Shown here piece by piece: positions 25,001-32,556 of a stretch of DNA of 64,000 nucleotides (its first letter is position 1; every line of letters begins with the position of its first letter). The translations under genes and the position numbers were made by a program. The notes beneath the pieces were generated by a model. That model searched no databases. It was not told the origin of the DNA and saw only the letters and a list, made by a program, of their open reading frames with translations. The DNA is from Symsagittifera roscoffensis (taxonomy: Eukaryota > Xenacoelomorpha > Acoela > Convolutidae), in contig NC_087063.1 in NCBI RefSeq assembly GCF_963678635.1, positions 28,656,599 through 28,720,598 on the forward strand, given 5' to 3'.

Positions 25001-26192
25001 TTTTTAACTTAACTGAATATTAATTTTTGCCCGTACTTTCATTTAAAAGTCTTAACTTGAGCAGAAAGTCCATTTTTATGGAAAGATTATTAACTTGAAT
25101 CTAAATGATATTTAGTGGTATAACTTTAAATTTTGAGCTCGTTTCTGTTGGTTGCGAATTCTAAGGAGCAGCCATTCCAAGAGTGCGGACAGTTTTGAAG
25201 AGGGATTTATAAACTTTTCCAGGTACACTCCACACGTGCCGGGAGAATATGTCATCACGATCAAGTATGCAGGACCATACCACATCTACGGATCCCCATT
25301 CAAGGCCAGCGTCACTGGTTAGTTAACTATCTTTCACTGATTAAACATAATAACTTCAAGTCAGATTGAGTGAAAATGCATCATTTTTGAGTTGAACAAA
25401 TGATAAATTGTTTTCAGGCTTATATATTGTTTAGATCGTAATCTTACAGGTTAATTTTAAGTTAAACGTTAAACTTAGGACCTACCCTGCCTGGCTATGC
25501 TGCCGAGGAGTACATAATGCAGCAAGAAGTAGTCACAGTAGACACGGTGGCAAAGACCAGATATAACTTCAGTGATAACGCCGCCATCTGCAAAGTAGCC
25601 GAGAAGACATCGGCCGCAGACGCCGCCCAGGTGGTGTGTCGGGGTCCCGCTCTGAAGAGGGCCCAGTGCAGCATCATGAACAGTTTCCAAGTGGACGCCT
25701 CCAATGCAGGTTTGTGCTAAAAATTGAACGAATAGAGACACAAAACGCGTTGTCATCATATGAATCCAGCATTGAGGGTGCGAGCTTGATATAAGTTAGG
25801 CCAACAGACGTATTTTCGAGATTGCTGCAATCGGTCATTCTCATTGAACGCTTTTTTACGCAACTTACAAAGCAATTAAATGCCCCTCGGCCTTTGGAAA
25901 GAGATTGGAAAGCCTATTGCTTGGAATGATAAAATGCCATTTTTGCTCCTCCGTGAAAATTAGTTTTTAACTGCAATGAAGTAAATCCGATTTTGCTACT
26001 ACAGGTGAGTCGATGTTGCTGATTGGCTGTCGTGGACCGACTCTGCCGGCGGATGAGATTCTAGTGAAACACTTGGGCAACTGTCGCTACGACGTGCGCT
26101 TTCGCCCCGCCCAGCCGGGAGACCACGTACTGGTTGTGAAATGGAACAACGAACACGTCCCTGGATCGCCCTTCCTCGTCATCGGAACTTGA
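242..26192 (+). CDS. FLN: Filamin, C-terminal two thirds (repeats 9-24 with a giant hinge 1), 20 exons, 5' partial
   Basis: Actin-filament cross-linker and mechanosensory scaffold of the cell cortex. Exons: 242-1099, 1436-1592, 1836-2008, 2849-3243, 3586-3775, 3902-4152, 8624-11660, 16512-16643, 18393-18731, 18900-19103, 19355-19671, 20409-20585, 21267-21465, 21678-21785, 23333-23467, 23815-23985, 24457-24580, 25223-25317, 25479-25709, 26005-26192. All junctions use GT/AG and all phases match, giving 2,492 codons and a TGA stop. Ig-filamin signatures recur about every 90-100 residues: YGPGL, EGPS, DGTC, PGEY and GSPF. Nine repeats follow hinge 1, as in the rod-2 region of vertebrate-type filamins, and the last ends GSPFLVIGT. 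The repeat numbers are inferred by counting back from this end. The odd feature is hinge 1, about 900 residues against a few tens in vertebrate filamins. The product could also be called cheerio-like; the family assignment is secure. Confidence 0.95.
1436..1592 (+). CDS. FLN: Filamin exon: middle of R12
   Basis: Acceptor CTTGGCAG, donor GTTAGT. It encodes VDASGQ..., VIVAPSGRK and GDGTYEVG, a typical even-type filamin repeat core. The phase in is 1 and the phase out is 2, matching both neighbours. Confidence 0.9.
1836..2008 (+). CDS. FLN: Filamin exon: end of R12, start of R13
   Basis: Acceptor TTTCTAG, donor GTACAA. It encodes [19 protein letters not shown], then [15 protein letters not shown], the start of R13. 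Confidence 0.92.
2849..3243 (+). CDS. FLN: Filamin exon: R13 core and start of R14
   Basis: Acceptor TTTTTTTTCAG, donor GTAAGT. It encodes [44 protein letters not shown], then a Pro/Lys-rich linker and [18 protein letters not shown] of R14. Confidence 0.93.
3586..3775 (+). CDS. FLN: Filamin exon: end of R14
   Basis: Acceptor TTTTTCAG, donor GTAAGT. It encodes [20 protein letters not shown] followed by SPF, the closing strands of R14. Confidence 0.92.
3902..4152 (+). CDS. FLN: Filamin exon: R15
   Basis: Acceptor CAATTTTAG, donor GTACGT. It encodes [20 protein letters not shown] and then [20 protein letters not shown]. It ends in phase 0 directly before the giant hinge exon, which starts in phase 0. 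Confidence 0.92.
5229..5287 (+). other. tRNA-like fragment (possible SINE head)
   Basis: The stretch GTGGCTGAATGATTAGTGCG resembles the D-arm/box A region of a Ser- or Leu-type tRNA. It is followed about 30 bp on by AGGTCGCAG, a poor box B. No acceptor stem can be folded, so a tRNA gene is unlikely. A tRNA-derived SINE remnant is possible. Confidence 0.25.
6190..7010 (+). repeat. Degenerate tandem array I, unit about 160-170 bp
   Basis: The phrase CTGCCAAATCTGAGATTGAG and its variants recur near 6229, 6385, 6560, 6720 and 6873. Between them run a shared 'aatcgaaaaa...gg' segment, a CTCTGC...GCTCA segment and a TTTTGAAACTTTTT run. The spacing is near 160 bp and the copies are strongly diverged. 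Confidence 0.65.
7800..8480 (+). repeat. Degenerate tandem array II, same ~165-bp unit
   Basis: The same motif recurs at about 7859 (CCTGCC), 8034 (CTTGCC), 8201 (CCTGCC) and 8364 (TCTGCCAAATCTGAGAT), a spacing of 163-175 bp. The array ends about 140 bp before the hinge exon. Confidence 0.65.
8624..11660 (+). CDS. FLN: Filamin giant exon: expanded hinge 1 plus first half of R16
   Basis: Acceptor CGCTTAG (phase 0), donor GTGAGT (phase 1), 1,012 codons. Residues 1-60 are acidic then basic ([12 protein letters not shown]...). Residues ~61-935 are a Gly/Pro/Asp/Lys-rich low-complexity array. From ~945 the fold resumes with [27 protein letters not shown] and [14 protein letters not shown], which is the R16 pattern that follows hinge 1 in other filamins. 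The array has three blocks of 19-22 residue units separated by non-repeat spacers. No Cys and no predicted helix-forming stretch appear in the array, so an extended, flexible linker is likely. Exact array length may be affected by assembly of near-identical units. Confidence 0.93.
8900..9590 (+). repeat. Hinge repeat block 1 (57-bp coding units, GPDGKP type)
   Basis: About 13 units. Most follow KDPYG[N/R][13 protein letters not shown], with N and R at position 6 alternating strictly over much of the block, so the real period is 38 residues (114 bp). Neighbouring 114-bp units are nearly identical in DNA. The block ends in shortened units ([16 protein letters not shown]). Confidence 0.95.
9782..10300 (+). 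repeat. Hinge repeat block 2 (GPDGRP type)
   Basis: About nine units of [19 protein letters not shown], five of them with an extra GPG insert that gives 22 residues (66 bp). Arg replaces the Lys of block 1 throughout. The DNA is nearly identical from unit to unit. Confidence 0.95.
10330..10440 (+). repeat. Hinge spacer cassette, copy 1
   Basis: It encodes [20 protein letters not shown], then a Ser/Arg/Pro stretch ending YNTAPGG. The same cassette recurs at 11297-11403, so it marks a larger duplicated unit. Confidence 0.85.
10465..11275 (+). repeat. Hinge repeat block 3 (mixed units)
   Basis: About 13 units of the same motif, more varied than blocks 1 and 2. N and R are mixed at position 6, one unit has lost a residue (GRPGPGG), and one carries a duplicated [16 protein letters not shown]. 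This looks older or less homogenised. Confidence 0.93.
11297..11403 (+). repeat. Hinge spacer cassette, copy 2
   Basis: It encodes [20 protein letters not shown] and then a stretch ending HNTAPG, parallel to the cassette at 10330-10440 but diverged. It is followed by the last linker residues and the start of R16. Confidence 0.85.
12065..12692 (+). repeat. Dispersed ~640-bp repeat, copy A
   Basis: The left part has GTTCCAACCATTGAAAATGG, then AAATCAGGTACCACAAAT and GTTGAGTGATATATCA. The middle has a CGAGCGAACGAAGCGAGCG run. The right part has AAACGACAATAATTTGG and ACCTGCTATCCTTG. The same order of landmarks appears near 22.0-23.1, 29.5-30.1 and, inverted, 49.96-50.61 kb. Confidence 0.75.
12721..13273 (+). 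mobile_element. Inverted-repeat element with repeated sub-terminal motifs, copy 1
   Basis: The ends are CCTCTGGGTTCAC... and, on the opposite strand, CCTACCCGGATTGAC.... Inside, the motif AAAATGCTAGTCGTACAATT and its reverse complement recur at least five times. There is no coding capacity. The layout suggests a non-autonomous DNA transposon; a related, longer copy lies at 28153-28983. The terminal match is imperfect. Confidence 0.5.
14409..14472 (+). other. tRNA-like fragment (box B-like)
   Basis: GGTATTTGAATTCCGG resembles a box B/T-arm, with GAGGTAAGGCGGACGCC about 40 bp upstream in the box A position. No full cloverleaf can be drawn. It may be a SINE remnant. Confidence 0.22.
15060..15800 (+). 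repeat. Degenerate tandem array III, same ~165-bp family
   Basis: AACTACCCT[C/A]C...ATCTG-like motifs recur near 15137, 15260, 15410, 15535 and 15680, each followed by AATCGA.../AAT.GAA and a GGCTACGCTCAA-like segment. This is the same family as the arrays upstream of the hinge exon. Confidence 0.6.
16512..16643 (+). CDS. FLN: Filamin exon: end of R16, start of R17
   Basis: Acceptor CTTTTCAG, donor GTGTGA (weak but in phase). It encodes DNPFFFNVD, then [20 protein letters not shown], a textbook repeat start. Confidence 0.9.
16644..18392 (+). other. FLN: Filamin intron (1.75 kb)
   Basis: AT-rich. Two open stretches (16725-17033 and 17636-17926) have no domain resemblance and are not needed for phase continuity. 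Nothing else is recognised. Confidence 0.6.
18393..18731 (+). CDS. FLN: Filamin exon: R17 and most of R18
   Basis: Acceptor TTTTTTTTAG, donor GTTAGA. It encodes [44 protein letters not shown], then R18 ([12 protein letters not shown]...[18 protein letters not shown]). Confidence 0.93.
18900..19103 (+). CDS. FLN: Filamin exon: end of R18, start of R19
   Basis: Acceptor ATGTTGCAG, donor GTTTGT. It encodes [19 protein letters not shown], then [20 protein letters not shown] of R19. Confidence 0.93.
19355..19671 (+). CDS. FLN: Filamin exon: R19 core and start of R20
   Basis: Acceptor ATATTAG, donor GTGGGC. It encodes [35 protein letters not shown], and then the unusual first strands of R20, rich in Lys/Thr/Ser ([19 protein letters not shown]). 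Confidence 0.93.
19837..20262 (+). mobile_element. hAT-like MITE in a filamin intron (426 bp)
   Basis: The left end is TAGGGTCGGATCTAGGATTT. The right end, read inverted, is CAGGGGTGGATTTAGGGGGA. These are imperfect terminal inverted repeats of the common CAGGGGCGGATCTAGG type. The 8-bp flanks CAAACAAG (19829-19836) and CAAGCAAG (20263-20270) form a target duplication with one mismatch. The interior has G-runs, a GGCGCCAAAGGCGCC palindrome and no transposase. Confidence 0.8.
20409..20585 (+). CDS. FLN: Filamin exon: end of R20
   Basis: Acceptor TGTTTTAG, donor GTACCG, phase 0 both sides. It encodes [33 protein letters not shown] and [10 protein letters not shown]. Confidence 0.93.
20586..21266 (+). 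other. FLN: Filamin intron (0.68 kb)
   Basis: AT-rich, with no recognised element. Confidence 0.7.
21267..21465 (+). CDS. FLN: Filamin exon: R21
   Basis: Acceptor TTGTTCGCAG, donor GTGAGT. It encodes [39 protein letters not shown] and [16 protein letters not shown]. Confidence 0.94.
21678..21785 (+). CDS. FLN: Filamin exon: end of R21
   Basis: Acceptor TTTGTCAG, donor GTCAGC. It encodes [20 protein letters not shown] and a short Pro/Gln linker to R22. Confidence 0.92.
22321..22498 (+). repeat. Tandem repeat, 3 x 59 bp
   Basis: Near-perfect copies containing GAATTTAAGTTTTTTTGTC and GACTAAAAGCGTTACTCGA; unit boundaries at 22380, 22439 and 22498. Confidence 0.9.
22590..22715 (+). repeat. Degenerate minisatellite
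   Basis: AAAAAAGCGTTTTATG / GCGTTTTTTGTATTTTTT units repeat about four times with variable spacing. Confidence 0.6.
23333..23467 (+). CDS. FLN: Filamin exon: R22 core
   Basis: Acceptor TATGTTTCAG, donor GTAGCC. It encodes [20 protein letters not shown] and [18 protein letters not shown]. Confidence 0.92.
23815..23985 (+). CDS. FLN: Filamin exon: end of R22, start of R23
   Basis: Acceptor ATTCCAG, donor GTCGGT. It encodes [32 protein letters not shown], then [18 protein letters not shown]. Confidence 0.93.
24032..24073 (+). mobile_element. Minimal TIR-to-TIR relic of the hAT-like MITE family
   Basis: 42 bp that read CAGTAGCAGATCTAGAGG from the left and CAGGCGCGGATCTAGCG from the right strand, the same terminal motif as the MITE at 19837. 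No target duplication is evident. It lies in the filamin intron 23986-24456. Confidence 0.45.
24457..24580 (+). CDS. FLN: Filamin exon: R23
   Basis: Acceptor AATTTCAG, donor GTAGGA. It encodes [40 protein letters not shown]. It ends with two bases of an Arg codon (phase 2). Confidence 0.92.
24581..25222 (+). other. FLN: Filamin intron (0.64 kb)
   Basis: AT-rich. A GGGTTCAAGTCTC string near 24808 resembles a pol III box B, but no box A partner is visible. Confidence 0.6.
25223..25317 (+). CDS. FLN: Filamin exon: end of R23
   Basis: Acceptor CTTTTCCAG, donor GTTAGT. It encodes [20 protein letters not shown] and [11 protein letters not shown]. Confidence 0.92.
25479..25709 (+). CDS. FLN: Filamin exon: hinge 2 and start of R24
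   Basis: Acceptor AACTTAG, donor GTTTGT. It encodes a ~50-residue hinge 2 of normal size ([18 protein letters not shown]...), then [16 protein letters not shown] and FQVDASNAG, the start of the dimerisation repeat. Confidence 0.92.
26005..26192 (+). CDS. FLN: Filamin last exon: end of R24 and stop
   Basis: Acceptor CTACTACAG. It encodes [40 protein letters not shown] and [11 protein letters not shown], then TGA at 26190-26192. This is the self-association repeat that makes filamin a dimer. Confidence 0.95.
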
Positions 26193-26422
26193 AAACAAAC
26201 AAGTGTCATGACTTCCACCTGAACTTACTGATGACAAGATATTAAATTAAGACGCGAACAATTCCTTTATGAAGGGAAATTTATGAACAAAAATGAGTAT
26301 GACCAAAACATTGATAAAAAAAATCAAGTTGAAAGACTCGATTGCGTTGCCTGAGTTTTTAAACAATAATCTGTGCTATAAAGAGAAAAGAAAGCAACAT
26401 CTAAACTTAAATGTTAATTTAA

Positions 26423-26428
26423 AATAAA
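26423..26428 (+). terminator. Candidate filamin poly(A) signal
   Basis: AATAAA about 230 bp after the filamin stop, in AT-rich 3' sequence. Confidence 0.5.
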
Positions 26429-26429
26429 A

Positions 26430-28152
26430 CATTCTAAATATTATTGTCAACATAAATTAATTCAAAATTATTAATTACTAACAATTAAATAACCAAATTA
26501 AGATGCTAGATAATTACCAAAACTAAACCCGATAATTTCTGAGTTTGAAGTGATTGACATATAATAAATTTATTGGCGATTTATCTTGCATGCTATCTGT
26601 AATTGATGCTTTAGTTTGCAATTTAAGTTTTCAATCAATTTCTCTAAGAAGAGACACTTGTCAGGATACTATTGGTCAATCAAGACGGCTCTTTTAGAGA
26701 GCAATCTTACAGCCCTTAGCTCGAAAAAACTCGTTGAGCCGTATTATCTACCGAAAGCCAGTGAAAAGATTTTGCGATAGCGATAAATAATTCTGAAGGT
26801 CACCTACCTGACCAAGGTTGAGGATGGTTCATGAAAAAAATGTCCCGAAAAACGTTTCCCTAGAAACAAAAGTTTCGCCTAATTTGGTTTTTCAGACTCA
26901 ACAAACGGACATGTTTTAGCTGCATGGAACCTTGTTTAATAAGTTGAAAGCTTTGAAGTCATATCGCGATAAAGTATAAGACGTTTTTGGCCAGTTTGAC
27001 TTAATTTGAACTTGACGCATCGGAAGTTGCTACGAGAGTTCAGGTTCACAACAACAATTTTACAGAAACGAATTGAAGTCGTCTTACTCCGTAGACAGTT
27101 TTAAAAAAGGTGTAAGAAATACGTTCAGTAGCTGTCACGCTCAAATGCTAGCTGACTTGCCCAATTTCTTGATAATTCAAATAAAACCACCTGAGCGATA
27201 TTGGCTAAAAATGTTTTCACCTAAACTTTTTCGGGTTTGTGGTTTTCATAACTTTGGTTTTCATATTTTTTTTGGAATAACCAGCCATATCATCTAGATG
27301 GGGGTTTGTCGGCTTACATTCTAAAGCATGTACTTATTTTGTGCTTCAAGCGATTGCTACTAATTATCCTTGTGAGCAGCAATGGAGTTGCAACCGGGTT
27401 ACAGACCTTTTCCTCCGTAAGCAACTTTGTTCACAGAATGGTCAAATAATAACTTACTTTCAAAAAACATTTGTTTTATTTTAATTGAAACTGTTTTTAG
27501 TATAATTGAGAGTTCTGTAATTTGTAAAAGTACCCAATCTGAGTGAAATAATGTCATTTTCTCTTTCATATTAACAATTTCGGTTTATGATATATCGCCT
27601 CAGTAAAAACGTTCAATGCGTAACTTTGAAAAAGTATAAATATTTCTGTACTTTTGTGTATTGCATTTTGATGGGTGGGTCGTAAGAAACTTTTTCGAGA
27701 AAAAAAAACAAGTTAATAATTTCCAGATGTATTTTGAGCTTAAAAACTTTTTCCACTTCCAATACAAGATAAAATTTTGGGCAATTCTGTTCTTTGCTTT
27801 GAAAATTTATGACTTTTTGTTAGAAACTAGAATTGTTTGAAAGCAGTTTTTAGCTCAAAAAGAGCTAACATATCACTTCTTTTGACTCCAGAGATGTTAA
27901 AAATGTAAGGTTTGTTTCTTGAAGTTTTTGATTACGAGGCCAAAGTGGGCACTAGACAAAAAGTTTTAACACTTGTCGAAACAATAAAAAAACGGCAGAT
28001 CATAAGATAAACTAAGGAAGCGTTCTGGTTGTGGAATCCCCTTCAATTCACAAATTGCACAGTTTGGCCTCGTAATGTTTTGAAAAAAATTTCAGAAAAA
28101 TAGCAATTATTGTTTCCGCTAACCACCTTGCTTACTAATTATGATAAAACAT
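26430..28152. other. Intergenic AT-rich DNA
   Basis: Downstream of filamin. No gene, RNA or clear repeat is recognised. Short open frames here are isolated and low in complexity. Confidence 0.6.
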
Positions 28153-28983
28153 AATCCCGGGTTGACTCCATAGACCAAACATGCTAATCATACAATTCTA
28201 TAAACTAATTCTATGAAAAAAGTACAACTCATACAAATTTCATACGTTTTGTTAATTTTCGAAGAACTTTTTTCTTGTTTTGGCATAAAATTCGATGCGT
28301 CGTATTTATTGAAAAAATATATCAAAAAATGCTAATCATACAATTTCTATGTAAAGAAAATGTTTGACTAGCGTTTTTTTGATGGCGAAAAATAATTTTG
28401 AAATTGCCCCAAGGCTTTTTTCAACCGCAAATCGAACTTTGTACTCGAACGAACCTTTTCAAAAAAAGTTTTACATGAATTTTTCCCCGTTTCTCGAGGT
28501 AACTTGAGGTAATTTAAAAGTTTGTCGCTTTCAGTATATCATTTTTGTAAGAAAACTCTTACATAATTCAGGTAGTTTTCAATGCATTTTAAATGCAAGA
28601 CGCTCAAACCTTTAGTGACTCTAGTTTTGAGTAAACCATGGTTTTTCTCACTTGTGTTTGGTCGCAAACATTTCCTAAAAACTTTGAGAAAACTTTTTTT
28701 GAAAAATCAATTTTTTTAATATAGGAAAAAATGCTAGTCATAATTTTTCAATATATGAAAAAGCACCAATCATAGACCTTTCATTAAATTTTTTGTGTTC
28801 ATGAAATTGCATGAAAAGTGCGTGATTAGTATTTTTCCTTAAATGAAAATTGTACGATCAGCATTTTTCAATGCATTTTTTTATTCAATTTTCTGTGTTC
28901 ATGAAATTGCATGAAAAGTGCTTAATTAGCATTTTTCCATTTATGAAAATTGTATGACTAGCATTTTTGGTCAATGTGGGATT
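28153..28983. mobile_element. Inverted-repeat element with repeated sub-terminal motifs, copy 2 (831 bp)
   Basis: The left end is AATCCCGGGTTGAC. The right end, read inverted, is AATCCCACATTGACC. The motif AAAATGCTA[A/G]TCATACAATTT occurs near 28172, 28330 and 28727. Its reverse complement occurs near 28815, 28850, 28925 and 28955. There is no protein-coding capacity. The symmetric motif layout suggests transposase-binding repeats of a non-autonomous DNA transposon. Confidence 0.55.
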
Positions 28984-29547
28984 CAATTAAAAGTCATTTT
29001 TACAGTTTTTGATTGCGTAACTTTTGGCAAAGTTTGACCAATTCTTGGACTGATTTGTTTTATAATGAAGCTAATCAAAGTTCTGCATAAGTTTGTCTGA
29101 AATGATTTTGGAAAAATTGAAACTTATACAAAAATGCAATTTGATTAACACCAGTGGGACAAAATGGTGCATTTGAGCTCTTCCAACCTTAAAACTCCCA
29201 ACGCATGAGGTGTCTAGTTCTTTCCATAATGTCAGCTTTTTTTCAATAGTTGTAGTATCTTTTATGATTGCTTTCAATTGTTCTATAAAATTGAGAACCT
29301 GATTTATAATGTAACTCCCTTCAGGCTACTATTTTGAAGTCACAGCTACTGGAAAAATTTAGCGTGCAAGATTGGGCTAGCATGCTTAATTTAGTATAAA
29401 AGGTTCACAGTTTTCTTTAAAAAACCTGTGGAGAAATTTGTGTCTGGTAAAAAAAAACCAGCTGAGGGCATTTAAGTTTTAAAATCAATTAATTTTTTTT
29501 AATTTTTACAGGTTTTACAAAGTTTTTTTTCAGGTTAAATCCGGTAG

Positions 29548-30118
29548 CACAAAATCAGGTACCATAAATCATTGAACTCAGTTGAGTATTATATCATCTT
29601 GAAGCCCTTTTTGTTGTAAAATAACTTTTTAAAAAAATTTATGAAAAATTTCTCAGTGTCAAAAAAACTGGGTTGAAACTGCTTGTTTTTTTTTTGTCTA
29701 ATTTTGACCAAAAAAAGTGAAGATAATTTGTTAAATTAGTCATTTACGCTTAAAAAAATTGTTTTCCCAATCAAAAACTAAATTGAAAGCTATACTTGGC
29801 ACTTCCTTAGCAAAAAAAATTTTTTAAAAAGATATTTACAATAATATCGCAAAAACCAAAAATTTTCAATGTTTTCGAACTTTTTTCTCAATTTTTTTGT
29901 TTATGTTCGTTTTTTGAAGACAAAACTGTCAATTATGCCTAATTTATTATTTTTTTACGCTTTTGTATAATTTTTTCATCACATCACGCACAAAAAAACG
30001 ACAATAATTTGAAGAACTCAATAAATTGAATTACTTTACTTTATAGTTTCTACTTTATAGTTTTTATGAATATGGTAGAACAATGTGTGCTAATTGCGCA
30101 GCAACCGGATATCATTGT
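29548..30118 (+). repeat. Dispersed ~640-bp repeat, copy C
   Basis: The left landmark CACAAAATCAGGTACCATAA is at ~29551, followed by GTTGAGTATTATATCA. The right landmark AAAAACGACAATAATTTGAA is at ~29996, followed by GCGCAGCAACCGGATATC. The outer left end is not recognisable. Confidence 0.65.
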
Positions 30119-31584
30119 AATCTTTTGAATGGTGATTTGCCGCTTCTGAGTTCATAGTTGAACCCAACAAAATTTTCTTTCAATTCTTTTTTTGTTTGAA
30201 AGTTTTAATTTCAATTTTTTGAGAGCTGTGTTTCATCTTTTGTTGTCAATTTTTTCGCTTTGTGCCAGTTTTTAGTTTTTTATCTGAAGTTTTTATCTGA
30301 AGCAGTGCTCCTTGGTTCTATGGCGTCTTTAACTAAATTTTCAATCAAAGATATATACTAGGATTTTTCCTTTGAAAATATGTTTTTTTTTCTAGCAATT
30401 TTGTTCTTCTGTCAATTATTGTCGTACAGTGCTAGCATTGCAAGGCAGTGAAAACTATCAAAGTCTCAATGAAATGATTCAGTTTAGTTGTTCTTTTTGT
30501 TTCGAAGCGTGAGCGTAGTTTGGTTTAAAAAATCTTCATCGGAGCTACAGAGAACAAGAGTCACTCGAGAGTTTTTTTTTACCGCAGAGTTATAAGATAA
30601 ACATTTTTTGATATTATAAACATGAGAATTTCCGCTGTTTGAAAAATAAAAAATGCAAATTTTCTGCAAATGTGTTTTTCATTATCAAAGTTCTAAGCGC
30701 AATTATGTTAGGTAAATGCAATATAGTGAAAAAACTCAATTTACAATAATTCTTTTTGAGGCATAGTAATAGTTATACTAGTTTTATTTCTTGTCAAACA
30801 TACACAAAAAGTCAAATGCAAAGCATACCTTTCAATTTTAATTAAACTTTTATTTGATAGTCGAAAAAATTTAAATTCAATTAAATCTATTATATGTATA
30901 GAATCTGTAATAAAAAAATTACAAGAAAATATACAAAAATTATATAAGTGATTGAAATTTATTTTATTGTTACTCAAAGTTCGTATGCAAATGAAAACAA
31001 AAAAAGTGAGAAAAATGGATATCAATTGACCTAAAATTGATTGGAATGTAATTTAACAGCTACAATTTTGCAAGAAAAAGAACCAAATGTTAATAGTTGG
31101 AAATCACTTTTCCCCCAGTTTTTGCTATAATGTTTGTCCAAATGGAATTCAGCCCATTTCTTTTTAATACGGTTGATATAAATTATCCTGAAAAAATGAA
31201 TAAACTTGAAATTTAAATGCGTTTTTTTCAGAACGGGTCAATGTTTGGGTCTGGTGAAAAATACGACGAAAAAGTGTGCTTAAAATTGTAGGTGAGTTTA
31301 AACGGTTGGAACCAGATATAAACTATATTTATTATTGGTTATAAATTGGATATTTTATCTCTATAAAATATTTAATAGTAACCAATCACGATCCATCTAA
31401 CTAACAAACCACTTATTTGTAAGTGCTGAAATTAGTTGTAATTTCAGCACCAGAGAGATTTGAATTTAACTTAGAAATTAGTTACCTCTCCAAGAGAACT
31501 TTAGCAATCGCAATAAGCCAGTATACTCTAGATCTATTGAGCCTAGCAGAGACTAGTTAAACACCCTGAGACTAGTAGATATAA
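30119..31584. other. AT-rich intergenic DNA
   Basis: No supported gene or repeat was found. Confidence 0.6.
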
Positions 31585-31700
31585 GAGTAAGATTAGGATC
31601 GGTATTAGACTAAGAAGTTGCACGAATCTATCCGGCCGAAAATAAGATAGCGTGACGAGCAGACGGTGTACCCTATCCGAAATTACTCTATGAGTTACAC
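31585..31700 (+). repeat. Dispersed repeat pair, copy 1 (inverted partner near 53.2 kb)
   Basis: AGACTAAGAAGTTGCACGA, AGATAGCGTGA and CCTATCCGAAATTACTCTAT occur in this order. The same order is found on the minus strand at 53150-53268, diverged by small indels. The repeat class is unknown; an old LTR fragment is possible. Confidence 0.65.
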
Positions 31701-32342
31701 CTCGAACCTAACTCACGGTGCAATTTATGTTGCGACATTTGGGCTAGAAGTTTTACCCTACAATTAACTGCTTTTAGCTTTTGTAGTCAATCAAATTTTA
31801 CGCCAAAACTATTGTCTCATTTTCTGCACCCAGTAAGGTAGACCGAAACGCGAAAGCATTCGTTATTCTCCAATTTAGCTTTTCAACATTGTTAGCGCAC
31901 AAAAATTTCCGTATCGTGAAGATAAGGGAATGGCCGTCCCGTTGTTCCTCAGCGATATAAGACAGAAACAATAAAAAAAATATACAAAACCAAGCAAAAA
32001 TACTATATTACAAAAAAAATCTTTATTTAAGTTAGAAAACCAAAAACAGAAAAGTAAAAAAATTTTTAAAAAATAATGGAGAATGCCAATCCAAAAGAGA
32101 TGCGATCCGACTCTCACGTTTTTTGTTGTTTGATTTATTCTTTTTTTCTAACATCTGATTCTAACGATCAACTGTAGTTGTCTATATTGTACCTGTATTT
32201 TAGTGTTATTTCAGCAGTATTTAGTAAAATTGAGTCTCAACAAGTCGCGCATACCTAATTTTAGTGTTAGTTCTGAGTAACTACACCGGGACTTTCATTA
32301 GGCAATTCCCTTGCGGCGAATCATAAAAAGGTTGCAGGCAAG
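31701..32342. other. Unassigned stretch left of element 1
   Basis: Mixed composition, somewhat richer in GC than the DNA to its left. No gene is recognised. It ends at the ATAT target site of element 1. Confidence 0.5.
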
Positions 32343-32346
32343 ATAT
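32343..32346. repeat. Target-site duplication of element 1 (left)
   Basis: ATAT, repeated at 38407-38410. A 4-bp duplication is usual for gypsy-type integrases. Confidence 0.7.
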
Positions 32347-32556
32347 TGAGATAGGGACCAGTTTTAAGTTTATGTAAATGCCATCAATTGTTTTCTTTCT
32401 GTCTAGAGACCTGCTCCTTTGACCTTGTGATCTCTAACGTCTGTTCCGATCTGAACTAAAACAGTGCAGTAAGATTTCGATTTGATGCCTAACAGTTGAA
32501 CTAAAAATACAACTTATTTACAATCTTTTTCATATTCCAAACATTCGACTTTAACA
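32347..32556 (+). repeat. 5' LTR of element 1
   Basis: 210 bp, TGAGATAGGG...TTTAACA. It matches 38197-38406 at 209 of 210 positions (CTGAACTAAA here, CTGAAATAAA there). The last A is also the first base of the gag ATG. Confidence 0.95.

Noticed and set aside
31875..32117. Hydrophobic minus-strand open frame left of element 1
   Set aside because: Phe/Leu/Ile-rich product of A-rich DNA; no start context, no conservation evidence.
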